Source: Ganoderma boninense (lineage: Eukaryota > Basidiomycota > Agaricomycetes > Polyporales > Polyporaceae). Taken from it: DNA of 64,000 nucleotides. Where the stretch lies: the NCBI GenBank assembly GCA_002900995.3, contig CM035310.1:468155-532154 (forward strand), given 5' to 3'. A program made the translations under genes and the position numbers. The first letter of the stretch is position 1, and every line of letters begins with the position of its first letter. The notes under the pieces were generated by a model that did no database searches, was not told the DNA's origin, and was given only the letters and a program-made list of their open reading frames with translations. This document shows positions 23,158 to 35,148 of this stretch, one piece after another.

Positions 23158-25375
23158 TCACATCATCTGCCCCAACACGACACCAACTACCACTCCTACA
23201 GCCCCCATTGCGAACCACCACAGCCACCCTTCCTCTTCATCGTCCTTGCCAACATACGGCGCGGGAAGCAGAAAGAACCTCGCCATCGATCCGATCGTAC
23301 CAACGGTCCAGTCCACGTCCTCCCCAAACGCGTACCGCCTCATGGCATAGTTGTACCAGTTCACGTTCGCGCTCGCGCCCACCACGCGCGGCAGCCGCGC
23401 GGGGACATACGGCCATACCATGAGACACACGTACCACAGCGCCCGCTCGAGTCCGCGCCAACTCAAGTACGAGTCTGGAGGGTCGCCTAGCTCGCTGGGT
23501 CCCCGCGGGGCCGACCGGAGGAAGGTAGCATCATTGTTGGAGAGGGATGCATAGATCTCGAGCGGCAGGCGCGGGTGGAGGACCGACAGGCGGCCGATTC
23601 CAAGCAGATGCGCGTGCTCGTGCCCGACTGCAGAGGCCATGCGTGGGAGGGTATTGAGTCCGCCCGTTAGGAGGACGAGAGGAGGCGGGCGGGAGGTCGC
23701 TGTTGGTGTGCAAGAGGCGAGGACGGAGATGCTGCGTTCGGCGAAGGACTCGAAGACGACCTGACGGGCAGATTTGTATTGGAGGGTGGTGTCGATGAAC
23801 TCTATCTCTCTGACTGTCAGCCCACCTCATCCCGTTCGGAGAGAGAGCAGTACACGCACGAGGATCTTCGTAGTCCCCGCCGCTGACTTGGATAGTGTCG
23901 ACGAGACCCCATGTTCCAATCTCGCGGACGTGCTCTAAAGCACGACTCTCCTGCAACTCGCTAGTATCTCGTGCGTAGTCCGCTGCGTTGAGTTTCACCC
24001 CAACTACGAAATCGTCCGGCACCATGCCAGGCGCGCGAATGGCTTCGGCAACTTCTCGTAGCAAGCGGAGCGGATCCCGTTCTGCGGAATACTCGTCCGT
24101 CCGCCGATTGGTCTACCCATGTTGTCAGAAGTCATCCAACAAAGAGGACATAAACACCAACCTTCGGCGAGATGAATTGGCTAAGCAAATCTGCCATGCT
24201 ATCAGCATGCGTTACAAACAATCGACACCATCGCGCTCACATCCATGTGCTGCATGCAACTCGACGCCATCGAACCCACTCCGAGCCGCCAATTGCGCCC
24301 CGAGCACGAATTGCTGGATCGCCCGACGGATATCGTCGTGCGTCATCTCCTTCGGAACCTGCAACAGCAACCAGTGCGCCAGCCGCGACAGCCACCCGTC
24401 CTTGCCGCCGTGCATCTCCCCAACCCGCACCGGGCTCGGAGCGAGGGGCGCAGCGAACGGCGATCGGCCACTATAAAAGTTCAGCGACTGCCTCCCACCA
24501 TGCGACAGCTGCATAATCGCGAGTGGTGGGTTGCCGTCACTAGTGACCTTGTCGACAGTGCTTGATACGGCGGGAGCGCCGTGATGGATGGTGTCGGCGA
24601 GGCGGCGCCAGGGTGCGAGCGTTTCGTCGGTGAGCACGTCCGGAATCGTCAAGTCTCGACCGAGCGGCAGATGGTCCTTGGCGACCTGGACGTTGCCCGT
24701 CATGACGATGCCCCAACCTCCTGCTGCCCACTTTTCATAGAGAGCGATGACGGCTTGGGTGGGAGGGGAGCCCCAAATTGGGGCGAGATGTTCATACATG
24801 GGTGCCTGAATCGAGGTGTGTCAGAGACTGGACATAGTGGGAAAGAGAGCCGTGCTGGTAGACGAGGAGAGGTAGGTCTGCTTCCACATGCGCCACGCCC
24901 GATGTTCGATGATTTCCACCATATCGTGCGACTCGCGTCCCGGCGCACTTGGAGCGACACTGACGCATGGAACATATGCATTGCGCTCACCGTTCAGATG
25001 GCTACAGAGTCGTTGCTCTGGTCGTGTACCATCTGTACAAATAGCAGAATATAATTTCCAGAACAATCCCAATGTCATGTGTGTGAAGGTTACCACGAGA
25101 CACCGGGCCTGACCGCAACGACAGACATAGGCATCTAACATGCCAAGGAAACATGAAGACTCAAAGTCGCATAAGAAGACTTTCCGGCTGGTTAATGCCG
25201 TACGATCGTGCATACTCCCCAAACCATGTGTTGGTGTGTTGCGTGAGAAACGTACCTTGACAAACCGATTTGGTACCACCCGTCCGCAGGGTAACGTTAT
25301 GGGAGTGAATGATTTCTGGGCATCACCCGCAACATCGTCGTCATAATGGCCTGTGGAATGCGACGCCGTCAACAC
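23158..25375 (-). CDS. Old-yellow-enzyme family flavin oxidoreductase with a C-terminal membrane anchor
   Basis: Five exons in phase: 25256-25375, 24241-24805, 24162-24190, 23860-24112 and 23158-23807, giving 538 residues. Family marks are the N-terminal NRFVK, GGWGIVMTGNVQV, the substrate-loop region AIMQLSHGGRQS, DIRRAIQQFVLGAQLAARSG, FDGVELHAAHGYLLSQFISP and NRRTDEY. These are the FMN-binding (beta/alpha)8-barrel signatures of NADH:flavin oxidoreductases. The last 25 residues (WLWWFAMGAVGVVVGVVLG) form a single hydrophobic segment, so the enzyme is probably tail-anchored. Compared with classic OYE there is an extra region of about 120 residues before the anchor. Intron 1 is about 450 nt, against 107 nt in the pseudogene copy. 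The reaction, ene-reduction of an unidentified substrate, is inferred from the family. Confidence 0.85.
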
Positions 25376-25868
25376 ATGAATCCATACGAAACGTGAAGGC
25401 GGCTCATACCGGTTGGGGGTGCGGTTGACGAAGGCGTCAAGTTATCTGCGCTTTGCATCTTGTATCAGGTAAGCTTCCGGCCTTGATGACTGAACATAAT
25501 GCCCCTTGAGGTTGACGAAAGCCAGACTCCAATGACTCAGAATACGCCGGCGGATATGGTCTGACGGGTAAGTACAGGACAAATTGGAAGCGTGCGATGG
25601 CTGCCTGCGAACACTTTGACTTTCGATCTCCGGTGATCATGATCCTAACGGCGTTTCTATTTTGATTGATATTTCCATCGCCGCCTGTTTCTAATCAGTA
25701 AATAGCTGCGCCGAATGAATAATTAAAATCCCGTCAGCGCCATTGAAGTCGAACATGAGGCGCGTCAGGTTGTGAGGCTTCCGCCACTTCAGGGCGGGAC
25801 AATGGCAATTCCTTTCCTCAGTTCTCTCGTGTCACGCCACACGCACACCCTCCTAGCAGCTAGACTGA
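25376..25868. other. Divergent promoter region between OYE and dynamin-like genes
   Basis: The two genes are transcribed away from each other. No other gene or structured element seen. Confidence 0.5.
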
Positions 25869-28800
25869 ATGGCGCAACAGACCCTGCCAACCAGCGACTA
25901 TGGGAAGAGCTCCAAGCAACTGATAGAGTTCGTCGGCCAGCTTCGAGCTCTAGGGTGTGTTCAACCTTCCCCCGCCGTCCTTCGCATTGCCTAACACACG
26001 TATCGTGCAGCGCGCACATCGACCTTGAGCTCCCCCGCATCGTCGTCATTGGAAACCAGAGTGCCGGAAAGTCCAGCCTCGTCGAAGCCATTTCCGGGGT
26101 GAGTTTCCCCACCTAGTCAGCCGCGTTGTTCTGTGAGTTTTACCTTACTTTCCGATGCCTCCCCTTCCTCCCTTTTGGTCCTTCCATCCAGATCAATGTT
26201 CCTCGCGACGCAGGAACCTGTACGAGGTGTCCGATGGAATGCCGTCTGTCCCATGCTGAGGGGGAGTGGTCGTGTCAGATCAAGATCCGCTGGGAGTACG
26301 AGGAAAGCGGCAAGGACAACAAGAGGTTGGAGGAGGTCAAAGAGGTCCAATTTGGTCCTCTCTTGACAGACAAATCCCAAGTGGAACCGATGCTACGACG
26401 TGCTCAAGCGGCGGTGCTCAATCCACATATCTCGGAGGAGAAGTTCGTAGAGATGGACGAAGAGAAGCTGAAAGTGTCAAAGGTGGATGGGCGAAAGTCG
26501 CTTCTTTTCTCAAGGAACGTCGTGTGCATAGAACTCACTGGTCCAGAGCTCGTCGACCTTTCCTTTGTTGACTTGCCGGGTGAGTTAGTCCCTAGATCTC
26601 CGTCGGCCCACCGCTCATGCCACCGTTCTCCAGGTATTGTTCAAAACGCCGAAGCGGAGGTCGTTCAACTCGTCGAGGATCTCGTCAAGTCCTATATCCA
26701 GGGTACTAGCTTGATTCTTGTGACGCTACCCATGAGTGGTACGTGTGTGGTCCGCCGGCTTCGCCCACCATAGATCTGACTTTGCTGTTTCGTAGACGAC
26801 ATAGAAAACCAAAAAGCTGCTAGGTTAGCCAAGCTTGCAGATCCTCAAGGTCTTCGGACAATAGGTATAGTGTCTGCCGAATCCCCACATCATCATGTTC
26901 TGACAAATCTCGTCCCAGGGGTCTTGACCAAACCCGACATGCTCACGGCGGGAGCAACTAAAGCTCGGGACCTGTGGCTCGAAGTTCTTGAAGGCCGCCG
27001 CCACCCCCTCTTCCACGGGTACTATTGTACGCGTCAGCCTGACGATGACGAGCGTTCCAAGGGCATTAGTGCCGCAGGGGCACGGGCGGCCGAGGCTGCG
27101 TTTTTCCAGGCCACCGCGCCTTGGGCGTCCTCTGCTCAACGGGACCGCTTTGGAACTGCCAGCCTGGTCAAGAGTATCAGCAAGCTTCTGACCCAGATCA
27201 TACAAGAATCGTGAGTCGCTGATCATCCTGGTTACCGAGTGAGACTCAGCTGACGCGTACCGGGTAGGTTGCCATCGCTCCTCGAGAAGGTCGCCGACCA
27301 GCTCAACACCTGCAACGAGCAGCTCGCGAAGCTCCCGCCCGCAATCACGACTGAGCCCACGGCATTTGTCGTCGCACTCCTCACAGAGTTCACGGGTGAG
27401 CTCAGCCAGTGCATCCGTGGGTCCCCGACCAGCACGGAACTGGTCCAGGGCACGCGCAAGATATACGAGTCGTTCCGCTACGCCATTCGGTCATCGGCCC
27501 CGCCGTTTGTGCCATACAAGAATGCCGATCACGCTCCGAAAGATATCTCAGAGTACGTGCGGATTGACTCACAGGATCGTAGCACTCGGAAGAAGAAGAA
27601 GAAGAATTCCACGGGCAAAGTCATGTATTTGGATGACGTTCGGAAACACATCCACGCGTACGTGGTGTCGGTCCGTTCCTTCCCTGGTTTGAACACTGAA
27701 AGGTTCTCTACAGATCCGTCACGCGAGAACTGCCCGGGAATGTCCCATATGCCGCGAAGCTGTCGCTCTTCCTCAGCTTCCAAGAGTCCTGGAAAGGATC
27801 CGCCGGGAGTTGCTTCAGCCACGTTCAAGAAGTCTTCCAAAGCGCGCTCTCAGATCTCATACAGAAGTACTTCGAGCGGTACGGTAACCTGATGGCTATC
27901 GTCAGGTGCGTCCACGTGCATTCTTGCTGGCCGGGACTAGCACTGATTGCTGTCTGCGATCGCTAGACCGGTGGCAGCCGAGTTGATCCACCTGTGCGCG
28001 GAGCGCACGACGGCGCAGATGTACATGGTCCTGCAGCTGGAGAGCTCGCCATTCACGCAGAACCACCACTACCTGTCCGAGTGCCGCGACAAGTGGCTTG
28101 CCAAGTACAAGGACGCACGTGCAGGAAAAGGCCCAGCCGAACGTGTCAACCCCGTTCCCGCCGCTGCGTCGACTGCTGCAGCACCTTCGTCATTCGCCAC
28201 CCTCTCGACTTCCCCCCCGCGGCCAGCTTTCGGCGGATCCCTCTTTGGGCAACGTGAGTGCTTTTCCCCTGACTCTGCTCGCTCTCATCGCTCACGTTTT
28301 CCGTTCGTAGCTGCGCCGTCCACGGGCGCTGCCCCTAACCCTTTCGGCCAGCCTGCGGCGAACTCAACATGGTCGACTGCTACTGCTAACCAATCCACTA
28401 AGCGGCCTGCGGAGAAGCAAACGTCTGCCGAAGATTCGTCGAGTGAAGAAGACACCCCGAGGGCGAACGGGACCAAGTCTTCAGGATTCACCTTTTCCTC
28501 GGCGTTCGGAGGAGCGCAGCGTGCACCACCCTCCACGACGCCCTTTGTCGACTCGGCGAAGGAGGAGCTGATGAAGGAGACTCTGGCGAACCTCGCCAAG
28601 CTCGGATACGCCGGGCTGACGGAAGTGGACCTTGGCAAGCTGAACCCGCCGGATCTCTACGAGGAGGAGCTCGAGGTGATGGCGGAGGTGCGCGCGTACT
28701 TCCAGGTCGCTTACAAGGTGCGTTCTGTCTATGACTCAGATGAGACGCAGCTTGAACCTTTGCGCTCAACTCTCGAACCGGTCCGCAGCGCGTTATCGAC

Positions 28801-29022
28801 TACATACCCCTCTCTATCGATCACCACTTCCTCTACGCCTTCGTCACGGAGCTGCAGCGGCTGCTGTTCGAGCGCCTGGGGCTTGGCACGCCGAACGCTG
28901 CCGCTCGCTGCACCAACTACATCGCGGAGGACCCGAGTATGGTCAGCGTTCGCGACGAACTTGCGTCGAAGAAGAAGCGGCTGGAGAACGTCCAACGCGC
29001 ATTGTTCAACTTTGGCCTCTGA
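25869..29022 (+). CDS. Dynamin-superfamily large GTPase with FG-rich insert
   Basis: Eleven exons in phase give 845 residues: 25869-25954, 26011-26098, 26192-26579, 26634-26738, 26796-26864, 26919-27210, 27268-27657, 27714-27905, 27967-28253, 28311-28717 and 28789-29022. G1 is GNQSAGKSS, the G2 region contains the T/RCP motif TCTRCPMEC, G3 is DLPG and G4 is TKPD. A middle/stalk region follows, and a GED at the C-terminus ends KKKRLENVQRALFNFGL. There is no transmembrane segment, so a mitofusin role is unlikely. Between stalk and GED lies a low-complexity insert of about 120 residues rich in Ser, Pro, Ala and FG-type motifs (FGGSLFGQ, NPFGQP, FTFSSAFGG). It resembles the Mx/Vps1-like cytosolic dynamins that are multiplied in agaricomycetes. 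Its target membrane is not evident. Confidence 0.9.
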
Positions 29023-29811
29023 GCAGCCGATCCCTCTTCGTGCTGGCTGTTGTTGGGTTCATCGCTTCGCTGTCTGCTTTGCTGTCGATCACGTATTTCC
29101 TTGCTTGGATGCGTTCTTGGGACTTCCAATATTAGTTGTATATCCTTCTCAGGCCGCTGGGCTACTCTCCATCGCAAGTGCATACTGTACTCAATTAGAA
29201 CATAGCGTCATAGCATTCTACGGACATTATCGTGAGGCGACTTATCTCATCCAACTTCAAGGCAAAAAGCGGCTGGGAGGCTACAGCGCACGTTTGTATG
29301 GACATCAGAAGTCAGGTCGCCTAAGGTCGATTGGGCATCCAGAAGATGCGACGTAGTTCGCTTTGGGTATATTCGACGGGTGACTATTACAGCATCCCAC
29401 ACATCATGATGTATATCGTGGTACTAGATATGGAACCGTAAAACCACGCGATATGGAAATTATGAGTGAACGAAATGGGCTAACGATACAAAGTTCAGTA
29501 GGGCACGTATATGAAGGGGCGACATCGGGTAAAAGACGGCGTCCACGAAGACTGAAGTCCAGGAATCAGCAGAAAAGGGAATGCATATCGATACAACGGC
29601 TCAAGGACGGAGAAACTGGGAGCGACGATGACAGCTGCAGCTGAATACACGGCAGAGGGCCGACGTCGAAAGCCAGGAATGGACGAAACCGAAACGCAGA
29701 TTCTATGGGAAGGAGAGAGAAGAATACCTTTCCGGTGCGCACAAGAAGCGGGAAGACAGGCCAGTTCGTGCACCACGTCCACACCCACGCCCACAGGAAG
29801 CTTTGCCGAGA
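29023..29811. other. 3' flanks of two converging genes
   Basis: No supported gene. Frames on the minus strand (29495-29794) are hydrophobic but end inside the neighbour's 3' flank and have no family mark. Confidence 0.5.
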
Positions 29812-30658
29812 TTAACCGCTGCTGCGCCCAGATCGTTCCCGCGTCACATCATACCCACCCCCAGGGTACCGCGAAGACGAGGCGATGCTTGGCGGCGCGG
29901 GGTCGAACGCTGGATGGTGCATGACCGGCTGGAAGGCCTGGGTCCGGGGGAGCAGGCTGCCCGAAGCCGGGGAGAAGGGCGGAAAGCGCGCCGGGCCAAC
30001 GCCCGACCCCCCGAGGAAGTCTGGGAATCCGGCGTTCAAGAAGACGATGCCGACGAGAAGCGCACGGGTCGCGGTCGTAGGATAAAGCAGGATCCCTCCG
30101 TGCTGGAGAGTCCCGGAATAGCCCCAGGGGCTGATTGCGACCTGCGGCGTGAGCGAACACAGATAGTCAGTTCGCCTGTCCCGCGGAGGGAGCGTGCTGC
30201 GCATGACGGCATACTCACGATCTCTTCTTCGAGAAGCCGGCGCGCCAAGTCCTCGAAGAGCGCGTGGTTCCTCCGGGACGCTGCCTGCTCGGGGAGTCGG
30301 TCGGGCATGAGCATGCAGCGGGGGTACTGGCCCGGATGCCGCGCCAGCCAGCCATGCAGCTCGCTCAGAGCGCCCCGGCGGCGGATTATCTGCAGCTCGA
30401 AGTACTCCGGCCACAGCTCCTGCTGGCTACTTGTGCGTGGATCGCGCGGGTAAGTCAGTTTAAGTGCACGAGCGTCCGAGGAAGAACTTACTTATCGTAC
30501 TCCGTCTCAGCAGCGGTGACTCGGATCTCGCACGATTGCGTCGCAGGATCAGGGAATCCGGATGGAGTGAAGATCCGTCCTCGCCACGGCTGCGTCTGGG
30601 GGACCTGTTCCCCGGGTGGCGGAACGAGGGACTCGAGGTGCGTAGGTAAACGGAACAT
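29812..30658 (-). CDS. Uncharacterised protein with a MED25 ACID/PTOV-like pattern
   Basis: Three exons in phase: 30492-30658, 30219-30429 and 29812-30141, giving 235 residues. The pattern is PWRGRIFTP, an acidic ...ETEYDN stretch, LWPEYFELQIIRR, LHGWLARHPGQYPRCMLMP, an ALFEDLARRL helix, then GGILLYPTTATRALLVGIVF and GFPDF. The order (W-G-x-I/L entry, a WP motif, a helix, a late beta-strand 'LL.P....aLl.gVVF') recalls the activator-interacting domain of Mediator subunit 25 or a SPOC fold. Residue identity is too low for me to be sure. The last 90 residues are Pro/Ser-rich and disordered-looking. There is no signal peptide. A VWA domain, expected for a full MED25, is absent. Confidence 0.5.
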
Positions 30659-33600
30659 TGGCAATGAGAGAGCTCGGTGTGCACGGAAGAAGCCCCGCAC
30701 TTTTAAGGTGGCCCCGAACTGACAGAGTAATAGGTTCCAGTGTGGGCGACAACTGAGGCCGTCGCGTAGAAGCCATGACTGGGAACATTCTGGCCTGCGC
30801 TGAGGATGTGTCTGTGAAGGCAAAGAGGTCCAAGAGAGGTGTCGTCCTACGTTACGTTTCTGAGATGAAATACGCCATGACGCGATAATCGTCATGACCG
30901 CCCCACCATCGAGATCCGCACACCCATTGTCATGACGAGTCGCACCTCGTTCGTCTGGCCAGCTATGTGCGCTAGGAGGTTTGTCGCGTGAGCCTCCTGC
31001 CGCGCTGCGAAGGTTTGCTATTTCGAACCCGTTATCGCCGGAGGGCCAAGAACAACTCGAACGAGCTGATGGCGATGTCGGGGATCGTCGTGGCAGTCGC
31101 CACGGCCGAATGCTGAGTGGAGATCACAGAAGAATTGTCAAGGCAACACCCCTCTCCGGTCTCCCAAGCTTAAGCCACGAGGCGTTAGCCAGTGCCCAGG
31201 TCCGTGCCAGGAACGCTGGCGCTGTGATAGCACATGGAGTGCACATGGCAAAGTCTGGTGTACAAAATATGTCGTAACCGGGTCTTCGGTCCCGCTCCCT
31301 TCCCATCCATATCATTATCCGTCTCTGGGTGCCTGGCATGCTGAGCTTCATAGCCAAGGAAGAAGGATTTCGGTGGAGATGCCACGTGGGAGCGGTGTGC
31401 GCTGAGATTATCTTCGACGAATTCAAGTTCCAGGGCATGTCACCAGACATAAGACGCTCCCACGTCCCCTGTCCGAGGCCATGTCCGGGCGGACATCTAC
31501 AATGGAGCGAGGTATAGAGTAATATTCAATCAAGCTACCATGTATTAACGACGCACTGCTCGCAGCCCTCGCGGAAATGATCTCCTTTATGGCCTCTCTG
31601 CAATTGTGCGGCAAAACATCGAGCTTCTCCGCCAGTTTCTGCGGAAGTGGCCGGACACTCCGTGCCGGACAAGCGGCAAGCATGTCCCGAAAGCTGAACG
31701 CCTCGCGCGGCCGTCGGAGTTAGACTGCCTTCTCCAACGCTCGTGAAGTTGCAAGGGCGTGTTGCTCCCCAACGCCGACCTGTCCGCAGTGCAAGGGCGA
31801 GCAGCAACGCCTATGCCTTCTGCTCGACCTTCCACCCGCGCCTGGCCCCCGCACAAATTCTGATGCCACGCACCGTCTCCACCTGCGTCAATGCCACGGC
31901 ACGGTCTTGTCGGCTTGTCGGCAACACCGGATTCACGGTGGCGACGATTTGGGACTCCGCACCCTCACTTCAGTCCAGTCGGACCAGCACTTTGGCGACG
32001 AGGCTCCGTGCAGTCGTTCTGCGCAGACTCACAGTATCGGCCGCCGCGAGAACAGATTGAGAGCGCGGACTGTCAAGAGCTGAATTGAAGAATGCGCCAG
32101 CGTCCGCGTCGTGGGCCGGGGAAGGTTTGGCGGTCTGGCGCAACGGTGGCTGCCGATGGCGTCGGAGTAGGCTCAGCGGGCGAATGCTGGCAGATCGCTC
32201 GCATAGTACGACCAAACGAATGGTGCCAGCGAGAGTCTCTCCGTGCAGGTGCGTGGGGTATATCTGAGAAGGTTGAGGAGCCCGAGAAGGCGCTCCGGAG
32301 ACGTTAGAAAGTATACGAGGTTGAGTACGAAAAAGGAAGGATCTTGAACGTACGAAGCAGTGTAACCAAGGATACGCTGGATGCGGGGGTTGCAGTGGGA
32401 GAAGACATAGGGGCCCGGAGAGTCGGCGCACGTGGCATTGAATTGAGTACGCTTCCTACCATCTCTTACACACTGCGAACATGCCGTTGTGCCGAGATGG
32501 ACACCCAGCGAGGGAAGGATATACCCATGACGATCGCTTCAGGGCGTCAGTGCTAGTGAAAATGCATACGGGTCGAGACGAAGGTTCAAACTCCGTGGAG
32601 AGCAGCTCGGGTAAACCTCAACTCCTTCTCTCGTTCTCGATCCCGTTTCTTCAGATGGGTAAGACGTGGGTGAATGGTGAGCAGACTCGGCGAACTCGGG
32701 TTTCGCGCTGAACAGAACAGGACAGCAAGTCATTAGCTGTTCCTCGAAGTCCTATGCGTGCACATCATCTGACGTACCTGGGACAGCGGGCCTCCGAATT
32801 CCCAAGGCCATATTCAAAAAAAAACACTGTAGCTGCACCACAATTAAGACCATATCATTGACACGGTGGTAAATAATCAAATGCGTGGGGCCATTCTACG
32901 CACCACGTTGGATGATATCGCCCTAGCAGAAGTTCCTCATGCCAACTTGAGAGAGCGGCCCTGAGATGGCCGTGCATACCGAGTTCACCGTCTCGAGCAA
33001 GTTCAGAGTTGGTGACAGGTCGGTGCAGAACTGAGAACACGAAAATACCAAGGCGTCTTGATCCGAATCTACCCGCAAAACCGGAGCCTTGCGGGTCTGA
33101 TTTAGGACTGCCTTCGCCCTTGGAAGGAACTTGAAGGCGCTTGGAGAGAGCAGCGTAGCTCGAGCATACAATCGAATAGAGCTGTAATCCCAGAGGTGCA
33201 TTGACCACGCGCGTCCCAGTCCAGGCATCGACGATCTCAATGAGCAATTCACTCTGAGCGAGCAAGCCTGAGAAAAGACGGATGGCGTACGGGCTGTTCG
33301 GGATCCCGCGGCAAAACACATTCGTATCGGCGCTCAGCTTCTTCTGGCGAGGGCGTCGACAAAGGTCGACTATTTGGTCAGTCCTGCGTGCCTATCACCC
33401 GAGGAAAGTTCGCTCACTCACCCGAGCGATGGCCCCGGCGTATTGAGAATGGCCTTAGTCTGCCGGACGGCCAGATAAAACTTTGCACAGAGCGGTCGGC
33501 CTCTGCGGGGTGCATGCGCACATGCTGGCAGTGGCTTTCCGACTTTCCAGGAGGCCGTCAACTTGATGTACAGCTGGAGCTGCTTGTTCACGGCACCACG

Positions 33601-34622
33601 GTGGCCTGGGCTGGGCACGAGGTAGGGGCTCTAAAGGGTATGAAGATTCCGTAGTCGTCTTTTGGCTCGAAAGTGGAAAACTGGTCGCGATCCACTTGCG
33701 ATCATACGACTCTCGCCATGTACTGAGCATGATATCAAATCGAATGGGTCAAGCTTGTGTCGTGGCTGCATGGCGAGGATTGTCACGGGTATGGTAGAGC
33801 GACTTCGAACGTGCTGGTACTGGGCTGTGTTGAAACATCCTGCGTGGTGAATATCAGTGGAGAACCGTGAGCAGCAACGACGCTCACGAGTGCCGTAATT
33901 ACATCGCGTATGGCCCCTATTGCGGGCGTACACAGCTGCTGTCCCAGACAACGCAAGATAACATTAGGTATAACAATAGACGAGGAAGGTAAATTGAACT
34001 TGCCAAATGGCGGGTATGCGTCTGCCATTATGTCGTTCCGGCTAGACCGTAGACAGACAACCGCGGACACCCAGGACACAAGGTCCGAAAGCTTATTTCC
34101 TTAAGCCATCTTGCTCGACGTGGGACATGGCGAAGAGGAGAGAAAGACTTGAAACTACACCGACTTAATCCAAACTCCTCGAATGACATTCATCCCATGT
34201 TGACAATCTAGTTCCCTGCAGAGCAGACGATTGCGCAGAGGGGACTGGATGACGGACCGCCAGAGTGTGAATTGCGTGTACTGAAGACGTAGAGGTTGTT
34301 TCGAAGACTGCCTTGAAAGAGCCAGTGGGAGATCGTCGCAGCCAGAGCCTAACTTCGGAAGCGCAACTAGTAAGTATCGGAACAAGATGCAAGAATAGTA
34401 GAGACAGAGGGTGCTGAGTGTGGTTAAATCCAGACGTGAAGTCCTGCTAGTCTGCGCAAGAGGAGGCCTGTGAGTGCAAGCGCGCACATGCGCGTCTTGG
34501 CGGAGCACCAATTTTGGTTCGGAGAAGACGGCATATCCCGAAGCGAGCCGTGCGTCTGCGCACCGTCTTCAACGCGTTCGTCGCCACCGTCGTCGTCGTC
34601 CTCCCCTCCTTGATCGCCGACA
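30659..34622. other. Long gene-poor stretch
   Basis: Four kilobases without a gene I can support. Minus-strand patches at 34020-33790 (PFGKFNLPSSSIVIPNV, then a hydrophobic block) and 33320-32855 (IPNSPYAIRLFSGLLAQSEL) look like code but do not splice together and match no family known to me. They may be a decayed gene. A run of A occurs near 32815-32825. The last 120 bp before 34623 are the Sm D1 promoter region. Confidence 0.45.
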
Positions 34623-35148
34623 ATGAAGCTTGTAAGGTATGTATCTCCTCCCAAAATCGCAGCGTCATGCTCCTCGGAAACCTGCCGGTGTATGTACGGC
34701 GTCTGATGTGTTCAGGACGAAGACTGACCTGCTTTCGCGTAGATTTTTGATGAAGCTCAACAATGAGACGGTCACCGTCGAGCTCAAGAACGGCTCTGTC
34801 ATCACGGCACGATCACCGGTGCGGGCACCCGCAATCTGATCTCTCAGAGTGGCGCAAATTGACGCAGTCGTGCTCTAGGGGTCGACATGCAGATGAACAC
34901 GCACCTCAAGACCGTCAAAATGACCGCGCGCAACCGCGATCCCACTTCTCTCGACTCCCTCTCCATCCGCGGCAACAACATCCGCTATTTTCGTCCTCCC
35001 AGACGCACTCCCACTCGACACGCTCCTCGTGGACGATGCACCAAAACCGAAGAACAGGAAGAAGGACGAGACGCGCGGGCGCGGACGGGGGCGGGGCGAT
35101 CGTGGCAGAGGGCGCGGGCGCGGACGTGGGCGAGGCCGGGGATTCTAA
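34623..35148 (+). CDS. SMD1: Small nuclear ribonucleoprotein Sm D1 (two one-base frame breaks in this sequence)
   Basis: Exons 34623-34636, 34743-34818 and 34879-35148. The start [19 protein letters not shown], then [29 protein letters not shown] and LPLDTLLVD are Sm1 and Sm2 motifs of Sm D1. The tail is an RG/GRG repeat of about 25 residues, the expected site of arginine dimethylation. The protein is a core ring subunit of the U1, U2, U4 and U5 snRNPs. In this sequence one base is missing at 34800-34804, before HGTITG, and one T is extra in the run at 34988-34991, after IRY. The two shifts cancel. Because Sm D1 is essential and normally single copy, consensus errors are more likely than a dead gene. 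Confidence 0.9.
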
